DNA from: Ascarosepion bandense
Taxonomy: Eukaryota; Mollusca; Cephalopoda; Sepiida; Sepiidae
Direction of reading: 5' to 3'
Assembly (NCBI GenBank): GCA_037127315.1
Contig: JBBBDQ010001611.1
Span: forward strand, 62,001 to 126,000
DNA: 64,000 nt
Below the pieces are notes generated by a model that worked only from the letters and a program-made list of their open reading frames with translations, searched no databases and had not been told where the DNA came from. How positions within the stretch are numbered: position 1 is the first letter of the stretch; each line of letters begins with the position of its first letter. The position numbers were made by a program, and so were the translations under genes. This document shows, in pieces, positions 1 through 11,480 of the stretch.

Positions 1-1885
1 GAACATGCATTTTGAATCCTCATTATTATGTAAAATGTTTGCCTGAATGTTCCTAGTGAAAAGACTTTGGTCTTGCGCAGCAAGAATACAAACTTCAGAT
101 TCAGATTTTAATCCAGATACACGTAACCATTTATGAGTATTAACTTTATGAACATTGGGTTTATTAGAAAGTTCTGGATATTTGCCATGCGGAGGTTTGT
201 GTTGCCAACGTTGTTTCATCTATTCAAAATCATTATCCTTTTTTTGTTTTTTTTTCATATTTTTGCTGCAATAATATTCTTGGTTTCTGTTTAGATTGTT
301 TTACAGGATCTACTAAATAAAAATCTTCTTTGTATTTATTGCCTTTTTTCATCATTGAATATTTTTTCTGTCTGTTTTCATGTTGTTTAGCATTATCCAG
401 TCCTTTGTTGTTTCTAGTTATGTTAGTAAGCCAATAGTTGTTGACTTGTATGACAATTCTAGATGAATAAGACCTTTTCCTCCTTCTTTACGTGGGTATG
501 TATATGCGGTCTACGTCAGCCTTTGGATGATGTATCTTATGTTTAGAAAGATGCTTTCTTGTCTTGGAATCTTTTTGTCTGATATCGTTTAGAGTCCAGG
601 ACAAGATTTTGAGGCTGTATTGAACCACTTGGATGGCAAGGTTATTGATGTCCATAAATGTGTTTTGAGAATTCAATTCAGTTTTTAATATCAGTAGTAG
701 CCTTGTATAGTACTCTTTACGCACTATTTCTTTCATTTTTTTTTGGGGGGGGGGCGATTTTTTTCACCCTAATTTAAAAATCTGTCGCTATGAACTTCTT
801 CTTGCTCTAAGACTTTTATTGTTACTGCATTATTTATTATTTACTGCATTATTTATTGTTACTGCATTATTGTTACTGCATATTGTTACTGTTCCAAACC
901 TATTTGCCAGGTTTGTTGTAGTGATCTCAGTGAAATTGTAGCTCAAGTACATTTATTCAGACTGAAATTTCTTTCAATATCTTCACTGAAGCATTTTACA
1001 GTTTGCAGAAGTCCTTCTAGCTCATTGTCATTCTTAACATACAACTTAAATCACCTATGTAAAATACATGGCTTATTTTCTTTTGGGCTATTTTATAACC
1101 ACATTCTGTCTTGCTAAGTTGATTAGTGGATGCGATTACTGATAAGCAAAATAATAAGAGAGACAAAGTGTTACCTTGAAATATACCCGTTGTTTATTTC
1201 ACGAGACTTATAGGTTCCATTTATATGAGTGAGGTAAAGGGTTGTTTTCGATGTCAACATACATTGTTTGATGAAATTGATGATGACTGGTAATACCTTG
1301 TACATATTTAAAATCTTTAAGTTCCAGTAATACACTATTGAATTACTTACGATATTCTATCAAGGCAGGAGTAAGATTTATCTTTGCATTAAAGCAGGTT
1401 TCCAAAATCATCTTGTTAATAAATAATTGGTGTTTACATCTATATCAGACACGTTTGCACGCTATTTGTTGAAGCTGTATTATGTCATTTCTTTCCAGTA
1501 ATAGATATATTTGTTTTGTTAAAACAGATGTTAATAGTTTGAATGTTGTTGGAAGGCATATAACTGGTCTGTAGTTTTTCGGATTATTTGTGTCACTATT
1601 CCTGGGTAGAAGAAAGGTAATTCCTTTGGTCATCCATGCAGGAATTTATACGGAATTGTTAACAAATTTTGGCTTGATTTCTATGTGCTGCATTTAAATA
1701 ATATAGCCAAAAGTTAGACATTTTATTTTTTACTGGAAATGTTCAGTTGTGTGCTTTTTCAGTTGACATTTAACATCCTCTACTCTGATTGCAGCCCATG
1801 TCTCTTCTGATTTATTTTTCATTCGTTCAATCACTTGCGCAATCCAGTCTGATTCTTTGTTATGTTCTTTAGGGCAAGCACATAG
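1..1885 (-). mobile_element. R4/Dong-like non-LTR retrotransposon, 3' two-thirds, decayed
   Basis: Read on the minus strand, broken frames run in the order of an R2/R4-type LINE. Early RT motif is at 1445-1633 (PKNYRPVICLPTT). RT palm remnants lie at about 1030-1350. A post-RT segment is at 488-736 (HHPKADVDRIYIP), followed by a GLIHLELSYKSTTIGL-like motif near 420-480. The start of the C-terminal endonuclease region is at 1-230 (HGKYPELSNKPNVHK, ILAAQDQSLFTRN). Frameshifts and stops break every domain, so it is dead. The family call rests on the C-terminal rather than N-terminal endonuclease and on motif wording; an R2-group relative is the main alternative. It joins the Jockey-group LINE at about 1886, and the same junction recurs near 48940. 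Confidence 0.7.
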
Positions 1886-3418
1886 TTTTAAATCATTTCA
1901 CCCCGAGCAAGGCAGAAATGCCAGTGATGAGCGGGGGGCTACATAACTGTAAATAGATTAATTAGAAAAGATTGAGGAGTACAAACTAGTTAGAATGGAG
2001 CAATCGAATGTTGAGAATACAGATGCGATTAGGTCAAATAGGCGACCGGTAATACCGTAACCCCGTAGCTTGCATAACAGTCCCGAGTGCCAAACCCTGT
2101 CAAAAGTCTTGGAGATATCCAGAGCAAGCGCGGAGAGCCTCTTCAGACTCATCAAGAGCCTGGAGCATGTACTCCGTTACGGTTGTTAGCAAGACGGCCG
2201 TGGACCTGGCAAAGCGGAAGCCATATTGCCTCTTAGAGAAGATTTTTTGTGGAGGAAGATGTTGAACTATTTCAGCATTGATTATGGCCTCGAACACTTT
2301 CCCGTATTTCGGTAGAAGACATAGGGCGATAGTTGCATGGGTCCGAGTGTTCACCACAATTCTTAAATACAGGAACGACTGAAGAGAACTTCCAGCATGC
2401 AGAAAAGCAGGAAGCAGAAAGGCAGTAGTTAAACGGTTTATAGAGGACAGGAAAAGTTCATGAGCACACCTCTATCACCGGGATTCCATCGTCTCCACTC
2501 GCCTTATGGGATATTACTACTGTCGGGGTAATATATAGCTCCTGCAGTTTGGCCTCAGTTCTAATAGTGAAGTTAGGTGGATGTACTTCAGATGAGTCAA
2601 ATGTAGATTTGGATGAGAATCTGCGGGCAAAGCACTCAGCTTTGTCCGCAGATGACGTGCGCACCTCAAATTCATGGATTAAATGAGGTAGTGAGGATTT
2701 GCTATTGTTCAGCACTCGTTTGCAAATCCTCCAATTGTCCTTGGAACCAAGCTTGCAGTCAGCTATGCGCTGTCGCATTCTCTCGGCAATCAACCGTTTG
2801 GCATCATTTAGGGTTCTCTTGCACTCATTGCGAGCAGACGTGAATAGGCGACAATTGTGATCAGATGACTGTCTCCGGAAGAGACGGAAGTAAGTTTTCC
2901 TCTGGGCAATGGCGGCTGAGCAGGCAGGAGAGAACCACGGAGTGGAATGTGGTTTTAGGCAATACTTCCTGGAGGGTATGAAGGCATCAGTGCTAGTCTG
3001 CACCCATGACCAGACCCCAGAGGCACAGTCATCAACTATTAGATCGAACACTTTTCCCCAAAAGACGTCGCAGAGGAAATCGCGAAAGGCATCCCAGTCA
3101 GCTTTTTAGTATAGGTAGAAGGTCCTATAGGTAGGGGGCTCATGGGAGGAGTGAGAGTGGAAAGAAATACTGAGAGAGACAACAGCGTGTTCGGAGATGC
3201 CGAGAGGGCAAAGCTGCGAGACTTGACAGGCGTCAGGCGCAGAGGTCAAACATATAAGTAAGTGTTTGGAAAATAGCGATGTTCAGAGGAGAGACAGGGG
3301 GAGACATATGTATTGATGATCAGTAGATTCAAGTGAAGTTACCCTACCTATGGTGGGTGTTCGCTGACGTAGACCCCCAACCCATGCATGAGGACAGTGG
3401 AATGGTTCCATTGTTATG
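1886..3418 (-). mobile_element. Jockey/CR1-group LINE fragment J1, internally deleted
   Basis: On the minus strand the longest surviving frame is 2458-3051 (197 aa), the linker between endonuclease and RT (STPWFSPACSAAIAQRKTYF, ARNECKRTLNDAKRL). It is followed by the early RT region at 2100-2357 ([25 protein letters not shown]). The 3' tail (1886-2030) is fused directly to RT sequence at about 2031. Compared with copy J5 (49072-50115) about 1 kb of RT and C-terminal sequence is missing, with a short GAT-like microhomology at the joint. The endonuclease end is cut at 3418, where unit 3' flank begins; J5 is cut at the same place, near 51735. Confidence 0.75.
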
Positions 3419-3424
3419 TTTTTC

Positions 3425-3770
3425 TTAGAAATGTTGTTTAATTTAATTCTGATCGTAAAGATGACAACAAGTCGACGGAAGAGCGGTGTTGTAGTAAAGC
3501 CAATATATATAGTGGGTTTATTATTAGTATCCGAGATACCATTTCTGAACGGGCATGTAAATTGATACTCTACATTGTTTATTTTATGTTGCTCCTATTT
3601 TCACACGATGTTAGTCTCTGTAGAACCAGATTTCTTTTTCCTGAATTTTCTATTTCATCTGGGATCAGATATTCAAGTGTACGCTGCCATTTATAGCGAC
3701 CGATATTACATAACAGTCTAGAAATTTTTCCTTTGTTTCTAACGATATTTTCCCGATTCTTTATAATTTA
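3425..3770 (-). mobile_element. Penelope-like element remnant with GIY-YIG endonuclease core (unit A)
   Basis: On the minus strand this matches the block seen in sense at 16190-16480, where one frame reads a Penelope-type endonuclease signature (EYQFT.P, then TTYIGFTTTPLFRRL). It keeps the same relation to gene A as the other copies have to their genes, so it belongs to the duplicated unit and is not a new insertion. Frames here are broken. Confidence 0.5.
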
Positions 3771-4789
3771 CTTAATTTTAGAGACTTCAATGCGCCTTCA
3801 TATTTTGGTGTAGCATCTTTCATTCCCTGTTAAAACACTTCCAATATATGTATCACACATATCAGATGACTTGATATATGTGAAATGTAGTCTTTTTTGT
3901 TGTTTTTTATCCCAAGAATGTTACCCGGGTCCAAAAGTCAGAATTTTATATATTGAGCAAATCTGACAATAATATGAAATGCCTTCAGAAAAGTTTTCTA
4001 CTCTGTCAGGCGCTGAACATATTCTGAATTCAACATCGAAAATTCACCATTTTTTCATATACGGCAAAAATATAATATAAAACATATATAATTCAAGAAA
4101 ATTCATAATTAGGTTTCAATAAATATATTTGATGTTTAAATAACAAAAGTAACTGTGACATCTGATTTTAAAAATATAAATAGCCAAAATTACAGAAAAG
4201 ATCTTGAAATATTAAAAAGTAAATTTACAAAAAATTATAGTCATTGGCTTGAACCATCGCCTGCAGAACACTTCAGAATCTCCTGCAACTTTTCTGAAAA
4301 TTTGCCTTTTCTATATTGGTGATTGCTGCCATAATTCTTGCCTTCAGATCATCTTTGCTGTAACAATGATTTTTGTTGGTCTCTCACTCAACATGACATG
4401 ATTGAACTGCTTGTGTGGCATGGTGCAGAATGCTGTTGCCAGACATAGGGTTTTTATCAGCCATTGTCTCGACACAGAACAACACTCCCAACTTAAATCA
4501 CTTGATGTAGTCTTTCGATTTCAGTCCAAGGCCTTCACAAAGAAATTCAGAAGTTCTTTTCTCATCAGATTGATCAGAGTGAGTCTTACATACCTTCTTA
4601 ATCAATATTCTACACATATAAATAAACTGAGCTGTTCTCATATTGAGACGCACTCGGAAATATTTGTCTTGAATTTTCCGGCTCGAATGCCAAGCAGTAC
4701 ATTATGCTATTTCCGAATTTCTAGTGAAATGAATTGTGTCATGGTGCTTTTTTCTCACAAAAAGGTGCACAATTGATCGTTCTATACAG

Positions 4790-4985
4790 TGCATTGGGCG
4801 CGTATAATGATATGCGCTAAAAAGTCTGCTTACTTCCACCGAATGCCCATAGCCCAGAAGCTGTGTCGCCGACTGAGGCCATTACGGTCGGGTTTCAATC
4901 CTGGGTAAAAAAGCAGTCGAAGTCTGACCGTACTGATGCGATGTGATACGACGAAACAGATCTGTCTGACAATATATATAGGTTT
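4790..4985 (+). repeat. SINE-like block with degenerate pol III B box
   Basis: A tRNA-like T-arm (GGGTTTCAATCCTGG near 4892-4906) is followed by a stretch shared with 53090-53265. It occurs beside the two minus-strand genes, A and F, and I do not see it beside B, D, E or G. No convincing A box was found. It may be a 3' fragment of a tRNA-derived SINE. Confidence 0.4.
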
Positions 4986-5539
4986 GGGTGTGTGTTTGTT
5001 TGTATATATGTATGTGTGTGAGTGCATTTTGCATCTTTTTATTTCAGTGTTGTGTATGAAATGCTTAAATGTTTGAAAGATTTTGTAATTAGATTATTTT
5101 GTATATTTTCATCCTTTCTTCCATCTCATTAATGTGTTAGGATATCATGGATATATTAACAACTATAGTGGACTTTGAATAGTTTAGAATACCAATATAT
5201 TTTCTCTCTTTTCAAGCACCCCATTAATAATAATAATGCTACTCTAATATTGTTCTGAATTCACTTTTTATTATTTATCGAATGGACATATAGAAACAAC
5301 ACTAAAACCATCATTAACATAACATAAGAATTTATGGAAACTAATGGGAATCAATGGATCATTTCATATTTCGTTTAAGACAACTAATATTAGAGAAAAC
5401 TAAATTCCACACAGATAACAGGTGTCACAAGCTATCTTCATGAGTACATAGATTCCAAATGAACTGAAAGTATTGCGCAAAGAGAGAAAACCAAAATTGG
5501 TGGAGAATCAGGTGAAGCCTTTGATTCGTCAACATGAGC

Positions 5540-5870
5540 AAAAAATCTCATAATAACAGTGATTCCTCGGAAACACTCTGTGTTCGGAATCTCTACTCTC
5601 GGCCACCCCGGTGTCTATTCCCTTCCTGCTCTCACTTTCTCTTTCTTTTTATTCTCTCTCTTTCTTTCTCTCTCTTTCTCTCTCTCTTTCTGAGACCCTC
5701 CTAAGAAAAGAAGAAAAGGTTGATATTTTGTGGAACAAAAGTATACGAACGCATAGGTATTTTCCAAATTACCTATCCCTGGGTTCGAATCCAGTGTCTG
5801 TCTATATCCGTTTAACGTGTGTGCAAATAGAATCACTTACAGTGTTACAACTAAATAAAAATGTTTAAAG
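5540..5870 (+). repeat. tRNA-like T-arm block with CT-rich tract (unit A)
   Basis: A perfect T-arm-like hairpin with B box (GGGTTCGAATCC, 5781-5792) sits beside a CT-rich run at about 5640-5695. The same pair of features follows every gene copy: about 15190-15610, 24130-24500, 43500-43880, 54400-54770 and 60960-61350. Probably a tRNA-derived SINE relic carried in the ancestral unit; no A box is evident. Translated ORFs over the CT run are low complexity and not genes. Confidence 0.5.
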
Positions 5871-6355
5871 AGTTATTTAGTTTCAAGTGATTGATGCTTG
5901 ATGTTCTTGAATAATTTTTCTTTAGAGATATATCATCAAATAATTTTATGCGTTGATTGCGAGTAATCTGGGCACAGATTTAATAATATATTTGTTAAAG
6001 TCCACGAATTATAGACCATTAGAGAAAGGACTGACAATTTTTCACAAATCACAGATACTTTATTTACACCAATAAATTAAACGCCCAACATAACAAAAAA
6101 AATTGAAATGAGAATGAACACTAATAAAATTCTCACACATTTTCCCGTCCAAATGAAATATATATTTCATAAACAATATTTCTCTAAAGTCACTGTCGGT
6201 GTCGAAATAACTTTTATACATCATTTGATATGTTAAAATCAGTGATAGAAATAAGGACAAAACGTTAAATTCAAATTAACAATCTACTTTTATTTTGCAC
6301 ATTGAAATGTTACAAAAGCAAAATGAAAAGTAATCATGTCCAGTATTTCAAATGT

Positions 6356-7039
6356 CTATGACTCATTGCTGCCTTCAGCATCGGCATCGGCGGCAGCTTC
6401 TGTGGCTGTCTCCTCAGTCACTTGAACATCTTCACCAGAAGCTTCTTGCTGTTCCTCTGCGATGACGTTGCTTACTGAAAAGAAACAAAAAAATTATTAA
6501 TAATATAGTAGTTTTTGTTAAAAAATATTTTTTTCACTGTAGAATGTAAAATGATTATTTAATAATTTTGTTTTTATATTTGCAATATATATTCTACATA
6601 TTAGATGAAATCTCTTTCACAATTTGTGAAAAGAATATTTTGGCCAAAGCAGTTACAGTTCAATTAAAACATTTAAAGAAATCTGATAAAATATGTAAAA
6701 CAATATGCATGACTTAAAATATATTAATTATTTGTACCTGCGAAGGCAGTAAAGACGCAGAGTTATAATAGTTTTAGTTAAAAATATTGTTTCACTGGAG
6801 AATGTGATGTGATTATTTAATAAGTTTGTTTTTATATTTGCAATATATATATTCTACATATTAGATGAAATCTCTTTCAGAATTTTGGGCGAAGCAGTTA
6901 CAGTTCAGTTAAAAACCTTAAAAGAAAACTAATAAAATATGTAATATATTTATGCATAACTTAAAATATATTAATTATTCGTACCTGCGAAGGCGGTGAA
7001 GACGCAGAGAGCCAAAAGAAAGATGAGTTTACCAGACAT
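6356..7039 (-). CDS. Secreted acidic mini-protein, copy A (two coding exons)
   Basis: Coding exons are 7039-6985 (55 nt) and 6474-6356 (119 nt with TAG), giving 57 aa. Residues 1 to about 24 form a signal peptide beginning MSGKLIFLLALCVFTAFA. The tail of about 33 residues has 12 Asp/Glu and no Lys, Arg, His, Cys or aromatic residue. The splice donor is GCAG|GTACG and the acceptor CTTTTCAG|TAAGC, with the intron in phase 1 splitting a Val codon. The coding exon begins at 7045 after TTTACAG, six bases before the ATG, and is joined to a non-coding exon ending at 7810. The poly(A) signal is at 6289-6294. Function is not recognised. An Ser-Gly pair (31-32) between acidic residues could carry a glycosaminoglycan chain (inference). 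Its second intron holds an extra partial exon (6738-6762). Confidence 0.85.
6738..6762 (-). pseudogene. Duplicated 3' end of coding exon 1 inside intron 2 of copy A
   Basis: The last 25 nt of the signal-peptide exon, with an intact GTAC donor side at 6737-6734, recur inside the intron. They are followed by a second copy of about 230 bp of intron sequence (compare 6497-6735 with 6763-6984). There is no ATG and no acceptor directly before it. It is a local tandem duplication that leaves a decoy splice donor. Confidence 0.75.
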
Positions 7040-7426
7040 GATGATCTGTAAAAAATATTCAAAATAATTAATAATATATAATAATGGTATAAAAAGATTT
7101 GCAGACACTCGCTCATTCGCGGTAGTTATCTTGAATTTTTTTATAGGTAATAACTAATATTTTTTATTATCATTTAGTAATATGTAGGGCCACTTATAAA
7201 ATGAAAGCATTATTTATTTTATTTGTTATCTGTTAGCAACTGCTTACGTCAAAAAAGTAAATTGTCCTTTCCGGCCATAACCGTAAATATCTAAATATAT
7301 AATTTCGATTATCATTTGCTATAATGTTGGACATGCAGTTGATGTAATCAATAAACATTCAGCATGGGAAAGCAGAACCGGGTTCAATTTCTTATCAGGT
7401 TAGTGTCATTCATTTTCGCACAAATT

Positions 7427-7577
7427 ACTTAAGACTCCCATTGACCGAAATGAGACATGAACGTTGAAGCCTGTCACATCCGTAGCAACCAATCAAAAAT
7501 TTGTCTATTGCATTAAAAGAATGAGGTATTTCTCCATATATATGGAATCTGTGGAAAGTTGACGTTAAAGATAGGAT

Positions 7578-7612
<35 letters not shown>
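7427..7612 (-). repeat. (CA/GT)n microsatellite and conserved intron 1 block, copy A
   Basis: (CA)n at 7581-7612 lies at the same intron position as the (GT)n tracts of the other copies. The adjoining sequence (7427-7580) stays open in one frame (a RFHIYGEI-like peptide) in most copies. The differences between copies mostly change amino acids, so I do not call a gene. Confidence 0.7.
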
Positions 7613-7613
<1 letters not shown>

Positions 7614-7809
7614 TCACAAATAAACAGAAAGACAAACACACACACAGATGATATTCATTGATTTAACTTAAAGCGTAATTGGTAAGACATCGAAAAAAAT
7701 AAACCTTCATGAAATACAGCTTCCTATTTTAGCAAGACTGTGTGAATATAAAATTGTTCACAAATGTAAATGTAAAGAAATAGTGATAATAATAATTGTA
7801 TTGACTTAC

Positions 7810-7990
7810 TTTGTGGTGCTGTGTTGTGGGAACACAAATTGACGATTCAACAGTTGAACGTTGTCAAAGAAAGTGACTTCGATGTGAGAAAGCCCGATTT
7901 TTATAGCAGAATATCTACGTGACTTACTTTAATTCCCTTTGTTGTCTTATGAAAGGATTAGTACTTTTCAATAAAGAATTCTCTTTGGAA
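7810..7990 (-). promoter_or_regulatory. Promoter and non-coding exon 1, copy A
   Basis: TATA box TATAAAAA lies at 7905-7898 (minus strand), with transcription expected to start about 30 nt downstream, near 7875. The untranslated exon ends at 7810, before donor GTAAGT. It contains the palindrome TTCAACTGTTGAA, which has Myb-like CAACTG half-sites. The 90 bp upstream of TATA (ACAAAGGGAATTAAAG, then AGTCACGTAG) are conserved in all copies and are likely the proximal promoter. Confidence 0.75.
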
Positions 7991-9229
7991 TGTTAAGAAG
8001 GGGTTTAATCTTTATTTATATATGACTAGCCACCAGCCTTTGTCCTTTATTAAGATTATTTTACTTTAAGTAAATAAAGTACCTATAAGTACTTTAAGGT
8101 ATTTCGTTTTTATTCTTAAATCGGATATTTTTCAATATCTCTCTACGTTAATATGTCATTAACCTTTAATGAACTGGATTTTACGAAAGCACAGTAAAGT
8201 TTTGTTTTGTTTTGAAAATTCTAAGTAGAAGTAAATATTTGATCCTCAGATAAGAAGATTCGAAAATGTCTTCTCGTTTAGACTTGTCAAAATATCATGA
8301 TAAAATATTTGATTTAGTTATTTTACAGATTTAATTATTGAATGACTAACAACAAGTCAAATATCTTTTAACTTTTTCCATATTTCAAACAAACTTGCTT
8401 ACATCTTTTGCTGTTTGGCAGATTTTTATATTAACTTTTCATTTTGGCATTGAATGTCAATCAGAATCTGGTGAGAAATGAAAAGATAAGATAAGAATCT
8501 GTCAAACAACAAAAAATGTAAACAAGTTTCTTTGAAATATCGAATAAGTTAAAAGATATTTGATTTTTTGTTAGTCTTTCAATAATTACATCTGCCAAAT
8601 AACGAAATCAAATATTTCATCATGATATTTTGACAAGTCTAAACGAAAAGATGTTTTCGATTCTTCTCATCTCAGGACCAAACATATAATTCTATTTGGA
8701 ATTTTCAAAACAAAAACTCATTACTGTGTTTTCGTAAAGTCCAATTCACAAACGGTTAATGACGTATTAACATAGACACATTGAAAAATATCCGATTAAA
8801 GAATAAATAAGAAATACTTAAAAGGCCTTTGGTAAAATAAACGTTTGTCTTTTCCATATCTATCCAACTCTTGGTTCCGACATTTATTTACACGATCTTA
8901 GTATTGTTTCATACTCCTTTCTGTTCTTATTTCTTTCCAATAAATTTACAATCAATTTTTTCGATCCTTCTTTCTCATATATAAATTTAATCTCTAACTG
9001 ATATTAAGTATAAATATCGTCTTCATTTTCATTTTTCATAAATCAAAGGAATCTCTATAGTATTCCCAGCACTCCTCTGCAAAAAAACATTCCTAGTTTT
9101 ACGAAATTAAAGTTTATAGTCAAAATTGGTTTTATTAGTTGAACTCAAAATTTATTGGAAAAATGTAAATAATCAATTATCTTTCCCACCACTTTGTTCA
9201 CCCATTTGATAAAAAATGCTGTTCCTCAA
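7991..9229 (-). repeat. Upstream arm of unit A (inverted relative to unit B)
   Basis: Non-coding AT-rich DNA. Its reverse complement matches the region before gene B (about 12180-13300). Together with 10813-11084 it forms one arm of a large inverted repeat, split by the Jockey-group insertion at 9230-10812. The part from about 7390 to 8290 is nearly identical, inverted, to 21010-21935 (copy C). No gene seen. Confidence 0.65.
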
Positions 9230-10812
9230 TACCCCCACTAATCAACGTGTTTGAGGTCCTCAGCTCCTCAGAGGACAAGGCTGAATGCTTTGCCCGTAGA
9301 TTCTCGACCAATTTGTGTCTGGATTTACCATCGAGAAGTGAGGACCACTTGAATGACGTCCACATCGCAGATTTCTAGCATAATATCAAAATTTGATTCT
9401 CACAAAGCGAGTGGTGGGGACGGAATCCCAAACTTCCTCCTGCTTTCCAGTCTGTTGGAAGTCTTCTTCTCAGGTTCCAATATTCAAGAACACTGGTGAA
9501 CCCACGGACCCCGCAAATTACCGCCCTATCAGCCTTCTTCCGATCTTCGGCAAAGTGTTCGAAGTCATTATCAATGCCGAGGTCGTTCAGCATCTCACAG
9601 CCCACGAGCTCCTATCGGACAAACAGTATGGCTTCCAATTCACCAGGTCTACTGCTGATATGCTAACGACCATCAACGTGTATATATACCAGACCATCGA
9701 CAAGAATGGTGAAGCCCGAACTGTCGTCTTGGATATCTCTAAAGCATTCGACAGAGTATGGCATGCCGGCCTTCTACGGAAACTGCGAAGCTACGGCATA
9801 ATTGGACTTTTGTTGGACTTATCCAGCTACTCCTCTCCAACTGCACATTGAAGGTGGTTTTGCACGGACATGCCTCCCAGAACTACCCGACAAACGCGGG
9901 TGTCCCCCAACACTCTATCCTACGCTCTTTCTAATCTACATCAATGTTCTCCTCGATGCCATAAGATCACAAGCAGGCATGTACGCCGATGATACCACAG
10001 TATACGCTCTTCTCGATCAAAAATCTGGTGTTGATGACAAGGCGAACCTCGCGGCTGAGCTTGAAAAGGACCTCCAATCCGTGGTGGATTGGGAAAGGAA
10101 ATGATCGTAAAATGCAATTCTTCCAAAACAAAGCTGCTGTCAATTAACCACCACAGACTACCGCACCTCCCTCCCATTAGCATGGAACAGGCATGCCTCC
10201 CAGAGAGTAAAACACTACGCCTGCTTGGCCTGACACTCTCAGCGGACCTCAAGTGGAATGACTACGTCGAATCCATTGCTAAATCTATCCTGCACTTATA
10301 CAAATCTACCATCCGCCCGTGTTTTGAATACTCTTGCCACATATGATCGGGTGCCTCTGCTATTCCCCTCGGGTTTCTTGACAAAATACTGCGAAGAATC
10401 TGTAATGTGATTGATACCGACTTAGCTGACCGCCTGCCGTCACTCTCTCACAGGCGTGACGTTGCTTCCATGCGCCTCTTCTATAAATATTTTCATGGCT
10501 TCTACTCTGATGTACATATATCACTGGTGCTTCTAGGTGTGAGTTTGAACGAGATACTAGATTGGCAACTAGGGCCCACCCTTTTACAGTGAAACTGAGC
10601 ATCTTTTCCCTTCCACATGTTTGCTTCTCCGACGGCTATAACCTCCAGGAATTTAAATGTAAAGTCAATAGACACCTCCTAACACACTAACCCTCCCTTT
10701 CTCTCCAAATCTCCACCTATGTACATCTTAACTCGTCTATCGCCCTGTGTAACCCCCTGCGAGATAGTGGCTGTGGAATGCCTTACTTGGGGTGACATGA
10801 TTTAAAAACAAA
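9230..10812 (+). mobile_element. Jockey/CR1-group LINE fragment J2, 5'-truncated
   Basis: On the plus strand, broken frames give RT. KVFEVIINAEVVQHL, FQFTRSTADMLTTI and LDISKAFDRVWHAGLL lie at 9520-9770. The catalytic YADD lies in MYADDTTVYALL at about 9980-10010, and C-terminal ESKTLRLLGLTLSADLKW at 10200-10250. The 3' end is GGGGTGACATGATTT plus an A-rich tail ending near 10812. Several frameshifts separate the pieces, so it is inactive. It sits inside the upstream arm of unit A, whose sequence resumes at 10813. Confidence 0.75.
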
Positions 10813-11084
10813 AAAAAGCTGTGACATTATTTAATTAGTTAAGACTCTTTTTGCTTTCATAAACAATACATATTAAAGACATTATAGACTTAAAAATAGA
10901 AATTCGGTCATTAATGCAATTTTAAAAGAACTATTTTAATTTTTGAATTTGTAATCATTCATAAAGATTCAAAAACTATTTTCAAATTATTTCAAAAACT
11001 TTTAGATGTTGGGCTCTTACGTTTTAAATTAAAGACTATATTTATTAAAAGAAAATTGGAAATTTTAACACAAATCATCGAGCC
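10813..11084 (-). repeat. Continuation of unit A upstream arm
   Basis: This is the reverse complement of unit upstream sequence seen at 20040-20260 and 40250-40480. It shows where unit A resumes after the J2 insertion. It stops at about 11084, the centre of the A/B inverted repeat. Confidence 0.6.
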
Positions 11085-11480
11085 ATCTAGCCCATATTGT
11101 TTTCCTAGAACTGTATAACATCTTCCATTTCTGTGGAGGGACGGTCATTTCAATTCTTGTCTTACCTCTTTCCCTGTAAACTTTTTTACATCGGTTTAAA
11201 AAATCTTGTTTTGTCTGTAGAGTTTTGATCTTTTCTCATAGCCTTTAGTTCTATTTTCTGATTTATTTTTTCCTTAGTTGATAGGATTAGTGATTCCTGA
11301 ATTTATTGTATTGCCAATATTACTGTTCATTTCGATGACTGACGAATCTGTTAAAGAGTTTCTTTTGCGTACATATCTTAAAGCAACTACCGTAGAAATA
11401 TCTATTACGAATTTACGCTAGATTTTTAGTTGATTGAAGGTAACACAAGTTAAGCAGGTACATCTACTCATTTTCGAAAA
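11085..11480 (-). mobile_element. R4/Dong-like LINE, 5' fragment
   Basis: Matches the R4 5' segments at 18990-19400 and 39274-39680. On the minus strand it carries remnants of the N-terminal part of the LINE. It also holds the undisturbed AGCCCATATTGTTTTCCTAG sequence that is interrupted by Jockey insertions near 1886, 31746 and 48940. Confidence 0.6.

Larger units (their letters stand above)
3771..6288 (-). repeat. 3' flank of duplicated unit A
   Basis: AT-rich DNA homologous, in inverse orientation, to the flanks downstream of B, D, E and G. It contains a decayed antisense reading frame (4402-4776), two tRNA-like T-arm blocks (listed separately) and a short (GT)n tract near 4990-5020. The gene-sense strand of the 4.2-4.8 kb part corresponds to the stretch that in unit D (25572-25610) reads DDLKARIMAAITN. 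That resembles the C-terminal part of Tc1/mariner-type transposases, but it is too short to be sure. No intact gene is visible. Confidence 0.6.

Noticed and set aside
4402..4776. 124-aa open frame antisense to gene A flank, with shorter counterparts at 25324-25512, 52634-52897 and 62075-62353
   Set aside because: The frame is shifted or cut differently in each copy, lacks recognisable domains and lies in repeat DNA.
5540..5870. tRNA gene at the GGGTTCGAATCC block
   Set aside because: Only a T-arm is present; no acceptor stem, D-arm or A box.
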